64,000 nucleotides of DNA from Candidatus Fimenecus excrementigallinarum (GTDB lineage: Bacteria; Bacillota; Clostridia; Oscillospirales; Acutalibacteraceae), in contig DVMW01000026.1 of NCBI GenBank assembly GCA_018714805.1, positions 17,952 to 81,951 of the forward strand, given 5' to 3'. This document shows, piece after piece, positions 20,018 to 29,264 of the stretch. Under the pieces are notes generated by a model. The model was not told the DNA's origin. It ran no database searches and worked only from the letters and a program-made list of their open reading frames with translations. A program made the position numbers and the translations under genes. The first letter of the stretch is position 1, and every line of letters starts with the position of its first letter.

Positions 20018-21694
20018 TTATCCCTGCGATTCCGCCTGGTTGTTGACGGTCAGAATCGTCAGATTGTTGCGGCGGCGTTCGCTGTCGTTGCGCGCAAGAT
20101 ACAGCTTGCGGTTGACGTCGTGCGCAAAGAAGTAATAATTCGTATCCTCCGGGAACAGCGCGGCGGAAATGGCGTCGTCGCCCGGGTTGCAGATGGCGCC
20201 GACGGGCAGCCCGACGCAGCGGTAAGAGCTGTAAAGCTCGGTGTAACGCGAAAGGTCGGCGGCGTCCGTAATCTCGGCGGCAATATATTCGTTGATATAC
20301 TCCGTCGTGGAGTCGCATTGCAGCGACGGATAGAGCCCGGCGTTGTCGAGCCGGTTGTGCAGAACGGACGACACGAGCGGCGACTGGTCCTCGCCGTACG
20401 CCTCCTTCTGGATGATGGAGGCGAGCGTAATGACGTCGTCAACCGTCATCCCGAGTTTTTCCGCCTGCTGGGCGTACTCCTCGGTCCAGCGCTTCTGGAA
20501 GTTATTCAAGAATTTGCGGATGACGCTCGAGGGATTTTCCCCGATATAGAACTCATAGGTGTCCGGGTACAGGTACCCTTCCAGCAGCCGGAAGCGGTCC
20601 GCCTTGCTGTCCATGGACTGAATGAAGCTGTACTCGCTGCTGAAATCCACCTCGCGCATCGTCTGGTACATGACGTCCGCCGAGCAGACCTCGTACTGCG
20701 CAAGCTTCTGCACAATCTGGTCGACCGTATACCCTTCGGGGAAGGTCAGCGTAACCGTTTCGCCGGAATTCGGCGCGACCTTGAAGGTGCTGAGCATTTT
20801 TTCAACGCCCATGGAAGCGGTCACATAATAGATGCCGGTCAGATAGTTGTCGTCGCGAAAGCGCATAATCGACGCAATCGCCTGGCAGAAAAAGCGGTGC
20901 TTGATAAGCCCGTTGTCCTTGAGAATCTTGAGTACCGTGCCGGTGTCCGCCTCCGCCGGGATGCTGACGGTCACAATCGTCTCGCTGTCGCGGTTGATGG
21001 CGAGCACGTCGTTGATGCAGCTGATGGTATACGTGGCAAGCACAATCGCAACCGCAAGGCAAATGCCCAACAGAATCCACGCCTTTTTGTTTTGCACAAA
21101 AAAGGCCTTCAGCTCCGCCTTGGTCGGGACGCGCAGGCGCTTTTTGGCAACCGCCCCGCCTTCGGGCACGGGCTGCTCCTGCTCCTGCGGCGGCGCGTCG
21201 TGCTTTTGGATAAGCTCCGGGAATTTGGAAAACGCGCCGGCCTGCACATTGCGCGCCACGCGGCGCGGCCGGCGGGACGCGGGGGAAAACTCGTCGTCCA
21301 GGCCGTCAATCTGCAGCTTGAAGTTTTCCTTGCTCAGCGGCGGCGCGGCCGGCTCAAGCGGCCGAATGGGCGCGTCGTCAATGCGCATATAGTCCGGATG
21401 GCTGCGGTCGGCGGGTACGTCCGAAGCCCCTTTGGAAGCCGCCGGGCGGCCGTGCGCCTCCCCGGACGCTGCGCGCCGGTCGGGCGCGGGCTTTTTCGGC
21501 GTGCGCGCGGCGGTCTCCTGCCGCTTTGCGGGGCGCGGGCCCTCCTGCCGTGCGGCGCTCCTGCGCGCAGGCGCGGACGGTTCCCGCGCCGGGGGCGGCG
21601 TCTCCTTTTTGTCACGTTCGGCGTATTCCGCCAAAAGCTCGTTATACGCGTCTTCGTCAAAGAAATTTCGCAAATCGTCGTCTCGACTGCGCAT
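20018..21694 (-). CDS. mltG: Endolytic transglycosylase MltG
   Basis: YceG-like region: LASIIQKEAYGEDQSPLVSSVLHNRL ... LQCDSTTEY ... GLPVGAICNPGDDAI; single TM; low-complexity cytoplasmic N-terminus. Confidence 0.94.
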   Translation of the reverse strand: MRSRDDDLRNFFDEDAYNELLAEYAERDKKETPPPAREPSAPARRSAARQEGPRPAKRQETAARTPKKPAPDRRAASGEAHGRPAASKGASDVPADRSHPDYMRIDDAPIRPLEPAAPPLSKENFKLQIDGLDDEFSPASRRPRRVARNVQAGAFSKFPELIQKHDAPPQEQEQPVPEGGAVAKKRLRVPTKAELKAFFVQNKKAWILLGICLAVAIVLATYTISCINDVLAINRDSETIVTVSIPAEADTGTVLKILKDNGLIKHRFFCQAIASIMRFRDDNYLTGIYYVTASMGVEKMLSTFKVAPNSGETVTLTFPEGYTVDQIVQKLAQYEVCSADVMYQTMREVDFSSEYSFIQSMDSKADRFRLLEGYLYPDTYEFYIGENPSSVIRKFLNNFQKRWTEEYAQQAEKLGMTVDDVITLASIIQKEAYGEDQSPLVSSVLHNRLDNAGLYPSLQCDSTTEYINEYIAAEITDAADLSRYTELYSSYRCVGLPVGAICNPGDDAISAALFPEDTNYYFFAHDVNRKLYLARNDSERRRNNLTILTVNNQAESQG

Positions 21695-21724
21695 GGCGGT
21701 CAGCGCCTCCTTTCCATTCGGCCG

Positions 21725-22306
21725 TCAGGGCGACGGCTCCGTTTGCAGCGTGCGCTGCGGGGTCACAAGACACGCGACGCGGCGGTCAAAGCCGTCGTGC
21801 GGGACGTGCCGGGTCAAATCAAATGCATAGGCGAGCCCGACGGTTTCGCCGGGAAACTGCGCTAAAAAACGGTCATAGTAGCCTTTGCCGTATCCGACGC
21901 GGAAGCCGGCCGTGTCCCAGCAAAGGCCGGGAACCACGCACAGCGCGTCGGAAAACGCGGGGGAAGGCGCCGCTTTGGGCGGCTCCAAAATCCCGTAGGC
22001 GCCCGGCTGCAGCGCGGAAAGCGATTCGATGACATGGAACGACAGCTCCGGTCGTCCGGGCAGGCACCGCGGCACGGCGACGGTCTTGCCGCTTTGCAGG
22101 GCGGCGGTTATCAACGCACGCGTATCGACCTCTGTATCGGTCGACACATAGCAAAGCAGGGTTTTTGCTTCGGCATATTGCGGCAGCGTAAGGATGCGCT
22201 CGGCAACCGCGCAATCCATCGTCTGTTTCCGGTCGGGCGGCAAGGCGCGGCGCAGCGCCAGGTGCTCGGCGCGCAGGCGCGCCTTTTCGCTTTGGATATC
22301 CGTCAC
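21725..22306 (-). CDS. 5-formyltetrahydrofolate cyclo-ligase
   Basis: VPGLCWDTAGFRVGYGKGYYDRFL motif; GTG start at 22306 overlapping the upstream stop. Confidence 0.92.
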   Translation of the reverse strand: MTDIQSEKARLRAEHLALRRALPPDRKQTMDCAVAERILTLPQYAEAKTLLCYVSTDTEVDTRALITAALQSGKTVAVPRCLPGRPELSFHVIESLSALQPGAYGILEPPKAAPSPAFSDALCVVPGLCWDTAGFRVGYGKGYYDRFLAQFPGETVGLAYAFDLTRHVPHDGFDRRVACLVTPQRTLQTEPSP

Positions 22307-22845
22307 GGCGCCTGGATGGTCTCGCGCAGCTGCGCGGCGGCTTCTTCCCCGCAGAGCGCCGCCACGACGGCGAGCCCGAAATCGACCGCCGCGCCCATGC
22401 CCTTGGCGGTAATATACTGCCCGTCGCAAGTCACGAAATCACCCGTGACGCGCGCACCGGTCAGCTGCGCTTCAAAGCCGGGAAAGCAGGTCGCCCGCTT
22501 GCCGGACAGCAGGCCTTTTTTGCCCAGGATAAAGGGCGCGGCGCAAATGGCGCAAACCAGCTTCCCGTTTTGCGCGGCGAAGTCGACGGCAGCCTGCACG
22601 GCCGGCGACGCGTCCAGGTTGGAAGCGCCCGGCATCCCGCCGGGCAGCACGACCGCCTCCACGGTTTCGTCCAAAACGACCGCCTCCGGCAGAATATCCG
22701 CCGCAACAGCGATACCGTGGCTGCCCGTCACGACCTTACCCGTCACGCCGACGGTCTGTACCGAAAGTCCCGCGCGGCGCAGCAAATCGACCGGCGCGAG
22801 CGCCTCGACCTCTTCAAAGCCGTCTGCTAAAAACACATAAATCAT
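22303..22845 (-). CDS. DJ-1/PfpI family protein
   Basis: MIYVFLADGFEEVEALAPVDLLRRAG; VCAICAAPFIL nucleophile elbow. Confidence 0.94.
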   Translation of the reverse strand: MIYVFLADGFEEVEALAPVDLLRRAGLSVQTVGVTGKVVTGSHGIAVAADILPEAVVLDETVEAVVLPGGMPGASNLDASPAVQAAVDFAAQNGKLVCAICAAPFILGKKGLLSGKRATCFPGFEAQLTGARVTGDFVTCDGQYITAKGMGAAVDFGLAVVAALCGEEAAAQLRETIQAP

Positions 22846-22859
22846 GGTGATTGCCTCCG

Positions 22860-23732
22860 TTATCCGAACGTGATGCCCAAATAGGCGTCGCTTGGCAGTT
22901 TTGCTGTGCGGGCGCGGTCGCTGATGGGCAAATACAGCCCGGTTGTAACCGTCTCCCCCGCCCCAAAGCGCTTTGGAACCGGCATTTTGCAGGGTGTGCA
23001 CAGCGTATAGGTTCCGGCGCCGAAAGCGGCGAGCGCGCCGCAAAGCACGGGCAGGGCCGCTTCTCCGGCTGCACAGAATTCCGCCGCCGTTGCCGCTTCA
23101 CCGTCCGTTTCCGCGGTGAAAAAGCCGTTTTGCAAAACGTATGTCCGCGACCCGAACAGCGCGTCGTACCGCAGCGCCAGCCGCAGGGCGTCTTCGCCCC
23201 AGGCGATGTGCGGCACGCCGGACAGCGCCGCTTCCCGCGCGGCCAGGTAGGCAGCAGGCGCGGTGTCCTGCGCCGGCGCGATGGGCGCCGCCGTGCCGAG
23301 CGCCTTGCCGGGCACGGTATAAACGGTCTTTTGAAAGCCGTCAGAAAATCCGCGGGCGCGGTAAAAGGCGAACAGCTCCGGCGTTGCCGGGACCAGGAAC
23401 AGCAAGTCCAGCTCCCGCTTGCGCGCGGTTTCTTTTGCAAAGCGCAAAAGCGCGGTCATAAGGCCCCTTCCCCGCGCGGCGCGGCGTGTGGCGGCGGCGA
23501 AAATATAGGCGGCCGAGAACGTCTGCGCGCCCCGGCGGTAAACCGTCGGAATCAGGTACAGCGCCGAAAGAAGGCGGCCGTGCTCGAAGGCGGCCAGCGT
23601 ATTTTCCGGTGCAAAGCAGGCTGTAAAAAATGCGTCGATTGCCGGTTTTTCATCGCCGAACGCCTCTTCCCACAACGCGTAAAGCGCGGGGAGGTCGTCC
23701 GTTTGCGCGGTGCGCAGCAGCATCTGCCTCAC
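22860..23732 (-). CDS. GNAT family N-acetyltransferase
   Basis: MLLRTAQTDDLPALYALWEEAFGDE; AATRRAARGRGLMTALLRFA. Confidence 0.85.
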   Translation of the reverse strand: MRQMLLRTAQTDDLPALYALWEEAFGDEKPAIDAFFTACFAPENTLAAFEHGRLLSALYLIPTVYRRGAQTFSAAYIFAAATRRAARGRGLMTALLRFAKETARKRELDLLFLVPATPELFAFYRARGFSDGFQKTVYTVPGKALGTAAPIAPAQDTAPAAYLAAREAALSGVPHIAWGEDALRLALRYDALFGSRTYVLQNGFFTAETDGEAATAAEFCAAGEAALPVLCGALAAFGAGTYTLCTPCKMPVPKRFGAGETVTTGLYLPISDRARTAKLPSDAYLGITFG

Positions 23733-24625
23733 CCCTTGTGAACCGCCGTATATTTCGGCAGCAGCAGCGCCGGGCAGTAGGATTCCTTCGCCTTGCGCAG
23801 CCCCTCGCTGCCCGCGTCCTCCTCCCGGTTGATGTACCGGTAAGCGGCGAGCGCATGGGCGGCGAACTCACGGTTAATGGCCGGATACGCGCCGCGCACG
23901 TCGGCGAACGCCTTTTCCACGTGCGTGCAAAATGCGGTCTCGTGCAGAGCCTCCCCAAAGGTATAGGCGACAACCCGCCCGTCGGCATACAGCACCCCGC
24001 CGGTAAAGTCCAATTCAAAGTAATGCTGAAACGCGCGGGAAATAGCAACGGCCTCGTTGTCGATATCCTGCGGGTTTTTCTCGCGGTTGCGCGCCTCCCA
24101 GGCGTCGTTCATCGCAAGGCAGTCCGCCATGTTGCGCTCGGTCAGCGGCTCGTAGCGCCAGTCAAACGTCTTTTTGAAATACGCGATATGGTTGCGCTTG
24201 CCGTGGTAGCGCCGACCCGCCAGATGGATAAGGTCGTCGGTATTGTAAATATAATCGTAGTATTCGCGCGCCGGCGTATACGCAAACTGCCCGGGGTACA
24301 AATTTTCCAGCTCGCGGACCTTTTTCGGCGTCAGGCAGTACAGCGTCAGCGGACAGCCGTCCTCCTTTTCCATTTCCAAAAGCGCGTCGACCGCCTTTTT
24401 CTTGCTGCCCGTTCCGCAGGGGAACAGGTAGGCCGGACGCCCGACCGAATCCCGCGCGAAAAACATATCGCCCATACGCGCGATGGTGTTGCCGTATACG
24501 GTGCACCACATATAGAGGTTGCCAAAGCAATATTCGCACGCCAGCTCGCCGGACGCGCGCAGAATGGCGCTGACCCAGGGCTTGTCGGAAAGGCGCGGCG
24601 CTTGAAACTCCAACACAGACTTCAC
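23729..24625 (-). CDS. DUF2156 / phosphatidylglycerol lysyltransferase C-terminal-like protein
   Basis: ACEYCFGNLYMWC; GRRYHGKRNHIAYFKK; YPAINREFAAHAL. Confidence 0.85.
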   Translation of the reverse strand: MKSVLEFQAPRLSDKPWVSAILRASGELACEYCFGNLYMWCTVYGNTIARMGDMFFARDSVGRPAYLFPCGTGSKKKAVDALLEMEKEDGCPLTLYCLTPKKVRELENLYPGQFAYTPAREYYDYIYNTDDLIHLAGRRYHGKRNHIAYFKKTFDWRYEPLTERNMADCLAMNDAWEARNREKNPQDIDNEAVAISRAFQHYFELDFTGGVLYADGRVVAYTFGEALHETAFCTHVEKAFADVRGAYPAINREFAAHALAAYRYINREEDAGSEGLRKAKESYCPALLLPKYTAVHKG

Positions 24626-25296
24626 CCGATACCCAAAACTTTACAAACAACGGAAAACACACAATCGGAAATATGCGCAACCGGCAGCGGCGCGCCGTTT
24701 TCCGCGCACGGCACGACGGTCCAGCCGAGCTTTTCGGCGGCGTACAGGCCGGCCTCCCGGCAGGCGTGCAGATACGCGACGTTCGCCTCGTGCACGTCCT
24801 TTTTGCCCTCTTCCCCGTGATACCGCGCGGACAAAAGCGCCTGCGACACCCGGACGGGCATATCGAGAAAAATCACCGCGTCGGGCTTCGGCAGGCCGAG
24901 CTTGCCGTATTCGTAATCGGCCAGCCACGAAAGGTAGGCGTCCCATTCGCTTTTCGGCAGCTTCACGGTCTGGTGCACGGCGTTGGAGGTCGTATAGCGG
25001 TCGGCCAGGATAAGCTTGCCGGAAAGGTAATCCGCCCGCCAGTGGCGCACAAAGCTTGCGTACCGGTCCACCGCGTAAAAGGAGGACGCGGCGTACACGT
25101 TGACGTCCGACGGGTCCTTGCCGAACGCGCCGTCCAGGTACATACGCACAAGCGTGCTCGAGGGGTCGTCGTAGTCGGGCAGCTTAATCTGCCGCAGCGA
25201 AACGCCGCATTGCGTAAGCCGTTCGCGCAGCGCGGCGACCTGGGTGGACTTGCCGCTGCCGTCGAGCCCTTCCAATACAATCAGACTGTTGCGCAT
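24622..25296 (-). CDS. tmk: Thymidylate kinase-like (dTMP kinase) protein
   Basis: LIVLEGLDGSGKSTQVAALRERL; LADRYTTSNAVHQ. Confidence 0.9.
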   Translation of the reverse strand: MRNSLIVLEGLDGSGKSTQVAALRERLTQCGVSLRQIKLPDYDDPSSTLVRMYLDGAFGKDPSDVNVYAASSFYAVDRYASFVRHWRADYLSGKLILADRYTTSNAVHQTVKLPKSEWDAYLSWLADYEYGKLGLPKPDAVIFLDMPVRVSQALLSARYHGEEGKKDVHEANVAYLHACREAGLYAAEKLGWTVVPCAENGAPLPVAHISDCVFSVVCKVLGIG

Positions 25297-25407
25297 AGTG
25301 ACGCGCTCCGTTTCCGAGAAAAATACATACAAGGGTAGTATAGCAAATTATTTCCTTTTTTACAATCGCAAAACTGAAATTCGACAACGAAAAACCGAAC
25401 AATTCCG

Positions 25408-25436
25408 TTGCGGTTCGGTAAAAAATATGTTAAAAT
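25408..25436 (+). promoter_or_regulatory. Putative sigma-A promoter of thyX
   Basis: TTGCGG, 17-nt spacer, TAAAAT. Confidence 0.55.
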
Positions 25437-25464
25437 GAGCCAAAAGCCGAAAGGAGTCTTGCAA

Positions 25465-26850
25465 ATGGCGGCTTACGACCAGCAGGCGCACGGCGTCTTT
25501 TTGATTGGCCTTTCCGACTGCGGGGAAAAGGTCACGGCGGCGGGCGGCCGCGTTTCCACACAGCCCGGCACGGCGCTCGGCATTTGGGAAAAAAGCCAGG
25601 ACCCCGAAAAAAATGCCGGCCTCATTGACAAGGTCACGCGTTCGGGGCACAATTCCGTCGTGGAGCACACCTATTACAATCTGGCGTTCCAAAACGTTTC
25701 GGCGGTCGTCGAGCAGTTCGTCATTGAGTTCCGGCTCGCATCGTTCACGGTAAAATCGCGCCGGTACGTGGATTTCTCGGACGCGGGCTTTTATGTCCCG
25801 GGTTTTCATGACGCGGCGCTGTCGGAACGGTACCGCGCGCATATGGCGTCTTTTTTCAGGCTCTATGCGGAATTCACCGAGGCGGGCGTCCCGAAGGAGG
25901 ACGCGCGGTTCCTGCTGCCCTACTGTCTTTTCAGCAACTTCTTTTGCAGCGTAAACGGCCGGGAGCTTCTGCATATGCTGCGCGCCATGCTTTACGGCCG
26001 CGGAAGCCGTTTTTCGGAAATCCGGGGGCTGGGCGAGATGCTGCTTGCGCAGGTGCGCGAACGCACGCCCGGCATTTTGCATGATTTCGAAGCGCGCAGC
26101 GCCGAAATGCGGCCGGACGTGCCGGACTTTTCCGCGCTGAAGCTTCCGAAGGCGGAAAGCGGCGGCGAGCCCGTCGCGCTTTTGCGCGGCACGCCGGACG
26201 CGGCGCAGCTTGTGACGCAGACCGCGCTCATCGAGGCGACCGGCTGTTCGACGGCGGCTGCCGCGGCCGCGGCGCAGGACGGGGAAACCGTCCGGGCGGT
26301 TCTGGAGGCGCTTGTGCATTCGAGCCGGCCGCGCGCGCTGGAAAGCGCCGTCTACACCCTGCGCTTCAACAGCGTTTCGCTGTCCGGCCTGACGCATTTC
26401 ACGCGGCACCGGATGCAGTCCATTCAAATCTCGTCCCTGCTGCAAACCGACCGTGCGCGCCACATCCTGCCGCCGTCCGTCGCGCAGGACAAAGCGCTTT
26501 TGCAGCAATATACCGACGCGTTTGCGAAAATGCAGCGCGAGTATGAGGCGCTCAAAGCCGAAGGCGTGCCGGAGGAGACGCTCGTCTATTATCAGCTCAG
26601 CGGCAACACCGTCGACATCGTTACAACCATGAACGCGCGCGAGCTGCTGCTCTTTTTGCGCCTGCGCACCTGCACGCGCGCACAATGGGAAATCCGCGCC
26701 CACGCCATAGAAGCGCTGCGGCTCCTGCGGCAGGCGTCGCCCGAAATTTTCCGGTACTACGGGCCGAGTTGCTTTTTGGACCGCTGCCCGGAGGGGAAAT
26801 TTTCCTGCGGGCGTATGCAGGAGATGCACGATATGTTTTCCGCGCTGTAA
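25465..26850 (+). CDS. thyX: FAD-dependent thymidylate synthase, long two-domain form
   Basis: Two ThyX-like segments: HNSVVEHTYYNLAFQNVS...FRLASFTVKSRRYVDFSDAGFYVP and HSSRPRALESAVYTLRFNSVS...THFTRHRMQSIQISS; AAGGAG SD before ATG 25465. Confidence 0.85.
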   Translation: MAAYDQQAHGVFLIGLSDCGEKVTAAGGRVSTQPGTALGIWEKSQDPEKNAGLIDKVTRSGHNSVVEHTYYNLAFQNVSAVVEQFVIEFRLASFTVKSRRYVDFSDAGFYVPGFHDAALSERYRAHMASFFRLYAEFTEAGVPKEDARFLLPYCLFSNFFCSVNGRELLHMLRAMLYGRGSRFSEIRGLGEMLLAQVRERTPGILHDFEARSAEMRPDVPDFSALKLPKAESGGEPVALLRGTPDAAQLVTQTALIEATGCSTAAAAAAAQDGETVRAVLEALVHSSRPRALESAVYTLRFNSVSLSGLTHFTRHRMQSIQISSLLQTDRARHILPPSVAQDKALLQQYTDAFAKMQREYEALKAEGVPEETLVYYQLSGNTVDIVTTMNARELLLFLRLRTCTRAQWEIRAHAIEALRLLRQASPEIFRYYGPSCFLDRCPEGKFSCGRMQEMHDMFSAL

Positions 26851-26867
26851 GCGGCAAAAGGAAAGGG

Positions 26868-26903
26868 AACGCCCCGGTATTTCGCAATACCGGGGCGTTT
26901 GTT
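26868..26903. terminator. Bidirectional terminator copy 1 (36 nt)
   Basis: AACGCCCCGGTATTTCGCAATACCGGGGCGTTTGTT just after the thyX stop; identical to 27175-27210. Confidence 0.85.
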
Positions 26904-26929
26904 TCATTAAAAGAGCCTACTCTATAGGA

Positions 26930-27140
26930 ACAATTTACAGAACCGCCTTTTTCAGCCGCGTTCGCGCGCCGCCTCGGGGAACCCCCTGCGAGGGTTCCCC
27001 GCCGAAAAAACATCCCACCGGGATGTTTTTTCGCCCCTCCTGCGCTATAAAAAGTAAAGCATTTCGCGCCCTGCGGGACGCGACGAGGGCGCTGCCCCTC
27101 GACCCCGCCGCCTTTTGAAAAAGGCGGCCGAAAACTTTTT
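26930..27140. repeat. Palindrome-rich intergenic element
   Basis: Serial hairpins: GGGGAACCCCCTGCGAGGGTTCCCC (26976-27000), AAAAAACATCCCACCGGGATGTTTTTT, CCGCCGCCTTTTGAAAAAGGCGGCCG. Confidence 0.6.
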
Positions 27141-27174
27141 ATTGTTTTCCTTGGCGGAATTCCTGTCCGTCTCG

Positions 27175-27210
27175 AACGCCCCGGTATTTCGCAATACCGG
27201 GGCGTTTGTT
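27175..27210. terminator. Bidirectional terminator copy 2 (36 nt, identical to copy 1)
   Basis: AACGCCCCGGTATTTCGCAATACCGGGGCGTTTGTT just downstream of the metallophosphoesterase gene. Confidence 0.85.
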
Positions 27211-27214
27211 CGCT

Positions 27215-28378
27215 TTACCTGCGTTTTTTCCAAAGCGCGTACGCCGCGCCGCCGACAGCCGCGGCGGCAGCCGCCGCGCCGAGCTTTTTGAGCGTCGGCA
27301 AAACGGATTCGACGCTCGGCGGCGCGTAAGAATACAGCAGGTACTTCGCCTTGTTCTGAATATCCTTCGCCGTAAACAAATCGCGGTACAAAAGCGTGTA
27401 GGTCGTAAAATGCCGCGGGTCTGCTTCGGACAAATCGAAAATGCGCACGCCGCGGTTTAGGCGCGGACCGTAGACGTTGAAGCCGCACCCCTGCGTGTAG
27501 CCGAGCAGCATATTCCCGCGGCGGGACACAAAGCTGTTGTTGTGGTCGTGGCCGAAGAACATGGCGAGCGTGTCGCCCTTTTCCGAAAACGCCGCAAATT
27601 CCCCGCTGTTTTCGGCCGGCGTCGCGGGCGTTTCCAAAAGGAAGTCGCAGTTGCCCTTTTGCAGATACCGCTCGTCAATCGCATAGAACTTCCCGGCATG
27701 GTCGCGGAAGCCCGGCGCGTGCGGCTTATGGGACTTCGGGACCTCCTTAAGCACCTCCCACATTTCCGGCACGGGGATGTGCTGGAACAAAATGGAGGGC
27801 ACATAGTCGCCGGCCTGTTCGCGCAGGCAGTCGCGCACCGACCGGTACCAGTCCAGCTGGCCGGGCGTCACGCTTGCGCATTTGCCGTCGAGCGTCGTAG
27901 ACAGGGAATCCAGCAGATAGAGGTTAAAGACAATCCGTCCGCCGTCCTCGGAGCGGAGGTTGACGTACTGGTTGCAAAGACCGGCAAGCGACTCGTCCCC
28001 CGCCACGGACAGGCAGTTTTTGTGCGCCTGATACAGCGCGAGCTGCTTTTCCTTGGAAATGCCGAACGCCTGGTCGTCGTGGTTGCCGAACACGAATACA
28101 AACGGGATGCCGCGCGTCTCCAGCGGAGAAACCAGGTTTTGCACCGCTTTTTTAAAGTTTTCCTCGCGGTCGCCCACCAAGAAGCTCACGCCGTAGCCCT
28201 TGAACTGGTCGCCGGTAAAAACGACCAAATCCGGTCTCGCCCTGTCGAGCGCCGCCGCCAGGAATTGCAGCGTGTCGCGCGAGGTCGCCTGGGTATCCTG
28301 AATATCCGCCACCTGCATAATGCGGAATTTTCCGTCGTGAAAATACAGGTCTTCGGTCTTGCCTTTGGGAAATGCCAT
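27215..28378 (-). CDS. Metallophosphoesterase (calcineurin-like) with C-terminal TM
   Basis: KFRIMQVADIQDTQ, FTGDQFKG, VFGNHDDQAF, FFGHDHNN; hydrophobic C-terminus followed by KKRR. Confidence 0.88.
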   Translation of the reverse strand: MAFPKGKTEDLYFHDGKFRIMQVADIQDTQATSRDTLQFLAAALDRARPDLVVFTGDQFKGYGVSFLVGDREENFKKAVQNLVSPLETRGIPFVFVFGNHDDQAFGISKEKQLALYQAHKNCLSVAGDESLAGLCNQYVNLRSEDGGRIVFNLYLLDSLSTTLDGKCASVTPGQLDWYRSVRDCLREQAGDYVPSILFQHIPVPEMWEVLKEVPKSHKPHAPGFRDHAGKFYAIDERYLQKGNCDFLLETPATPAENSGEFAAFSEKGDTLAMFFGHDHNNSFVSRRGNMLLGYTQGCGFNVYGPRLNRGVRIFDLSEADPRHFTTYTLLYRDLFTAKDIQNKAKYLLYSYAPPSVESVLPTLKKLGAAAAAAAVGGAAYALWKKRR

Positions 28379-28394
28379 GTTTCGGGGTCCTTTC

Positions 28395-29060
28395 TTACGC
28401 GGCCTTATCCGCCTTCTGCTTTTTGCCGAACCGGCGCTCGCGCGCGGCGTCCACCTTTTGCCCGATATGCTTGTCAAACGGCGGGTACACGAACCGCGCA
28501 ATGAGGAAGTAGGCAAGCACGGCGTACAAAACGCCCATCAGCGCGCCGAACAGCACGTCGGTCGGATAGTGGACCATCAGGTAATTGCGTGAAAACCCAA
28601 TCAGCGCCGCAAGCAGGAGCGCGGGGACGCCGGCCTTCCACTTTTTGTTGAGCAGAATGGCAAAGGCGGCCGCAAAGGACGACGACGTGTGCCCCGACGG
28701 GAACGAAAAGCTTGAAGGCAGCCCGACGAGCAGCTCCGGCTTGCCGTCCGCCCCCTGCGGGAATACGGCGTAGAGCGCCTCGAACGGTTCAAAGTTGAAC
28801 GGACGCGGCCGCGCAAAGACGTTTTTGAGGATGCCGTCGTTTAGGATGAGCATTAAAATCAGTGCAAACGCCATGGTGACGCCCGCTTTGCGGTACTTGG
28901 GCATAAATAAAAACAGCACCGCAATCACAATCCAGACCCAGCCGCCCTCGCCGAGCACCGTGATGATGGGCATGACCGCATCCAGGAACGCGCACCAGAC
29001 GTGCTCCTGAATCCATTGGAACGCGGAGAAATCGAAGTTGGAAAACACGCTGAAATCCAT
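28395..29060 (-). CDS. PAP2 family phosphatase
   Basis: KNVFARPRPF, PSGHTSSSFAAA, SRNYLMVHYPTDVLFG (KX6RP, PSGH, SRX5HX3D). Confidence 0.93.
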   Translation of the reverse strand: MDFSVFSNFDFSAFQWIQEHVWCAFLDAVMPIITVLGEGGWVWIVIAVLFLFMPKYRKAGVTMAFALILMLILNDGILKNVFARPRPFNFEPFEALYAVFPQGADGKPELLVGLPSSFSFPSGHTSSSFAAAFAILLNKKWKAGVPALLLAALIGFSRNYLMVHYPTDVLFGALMGVLYAVLAYFLIARFVYPPFDKHIGQKVDAARERRFGKKQKADKAA

Positions 29061-29264
29061 ATTGACCTCCTTTTGCACCCGAACCGGGCGCAGTATATGA
29101 TGCGATATTTTACCATACCCCCGCGCGCTTTTCAAGGATTTTTGTGCAGTCTGTCGTTTTTTGTGCGCGGCGGGCCCCGAAAAAGGCGCGCGCAGGGCTT
29201 GAGCGCGAGCGCACGCATAAACGCGCCCCCGCGCCGCATATCGTGCAGTACGGGGGTGAGCGAT

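Noticed and set aside
20120-21865. 581-aa + strand ORF
   Set aside because: Antisense shadow of mltG.
25360-26907. 515-aa - strand ORF
   Set aside because: Antisense shadow of thyX, which has clear ThyX motifs, promoter and SD.
26930-27140. CRISPR-like repeat array
   Set aside because: The hairpins are different from one another and not regularly spaced; no repeat-spacer pattern.
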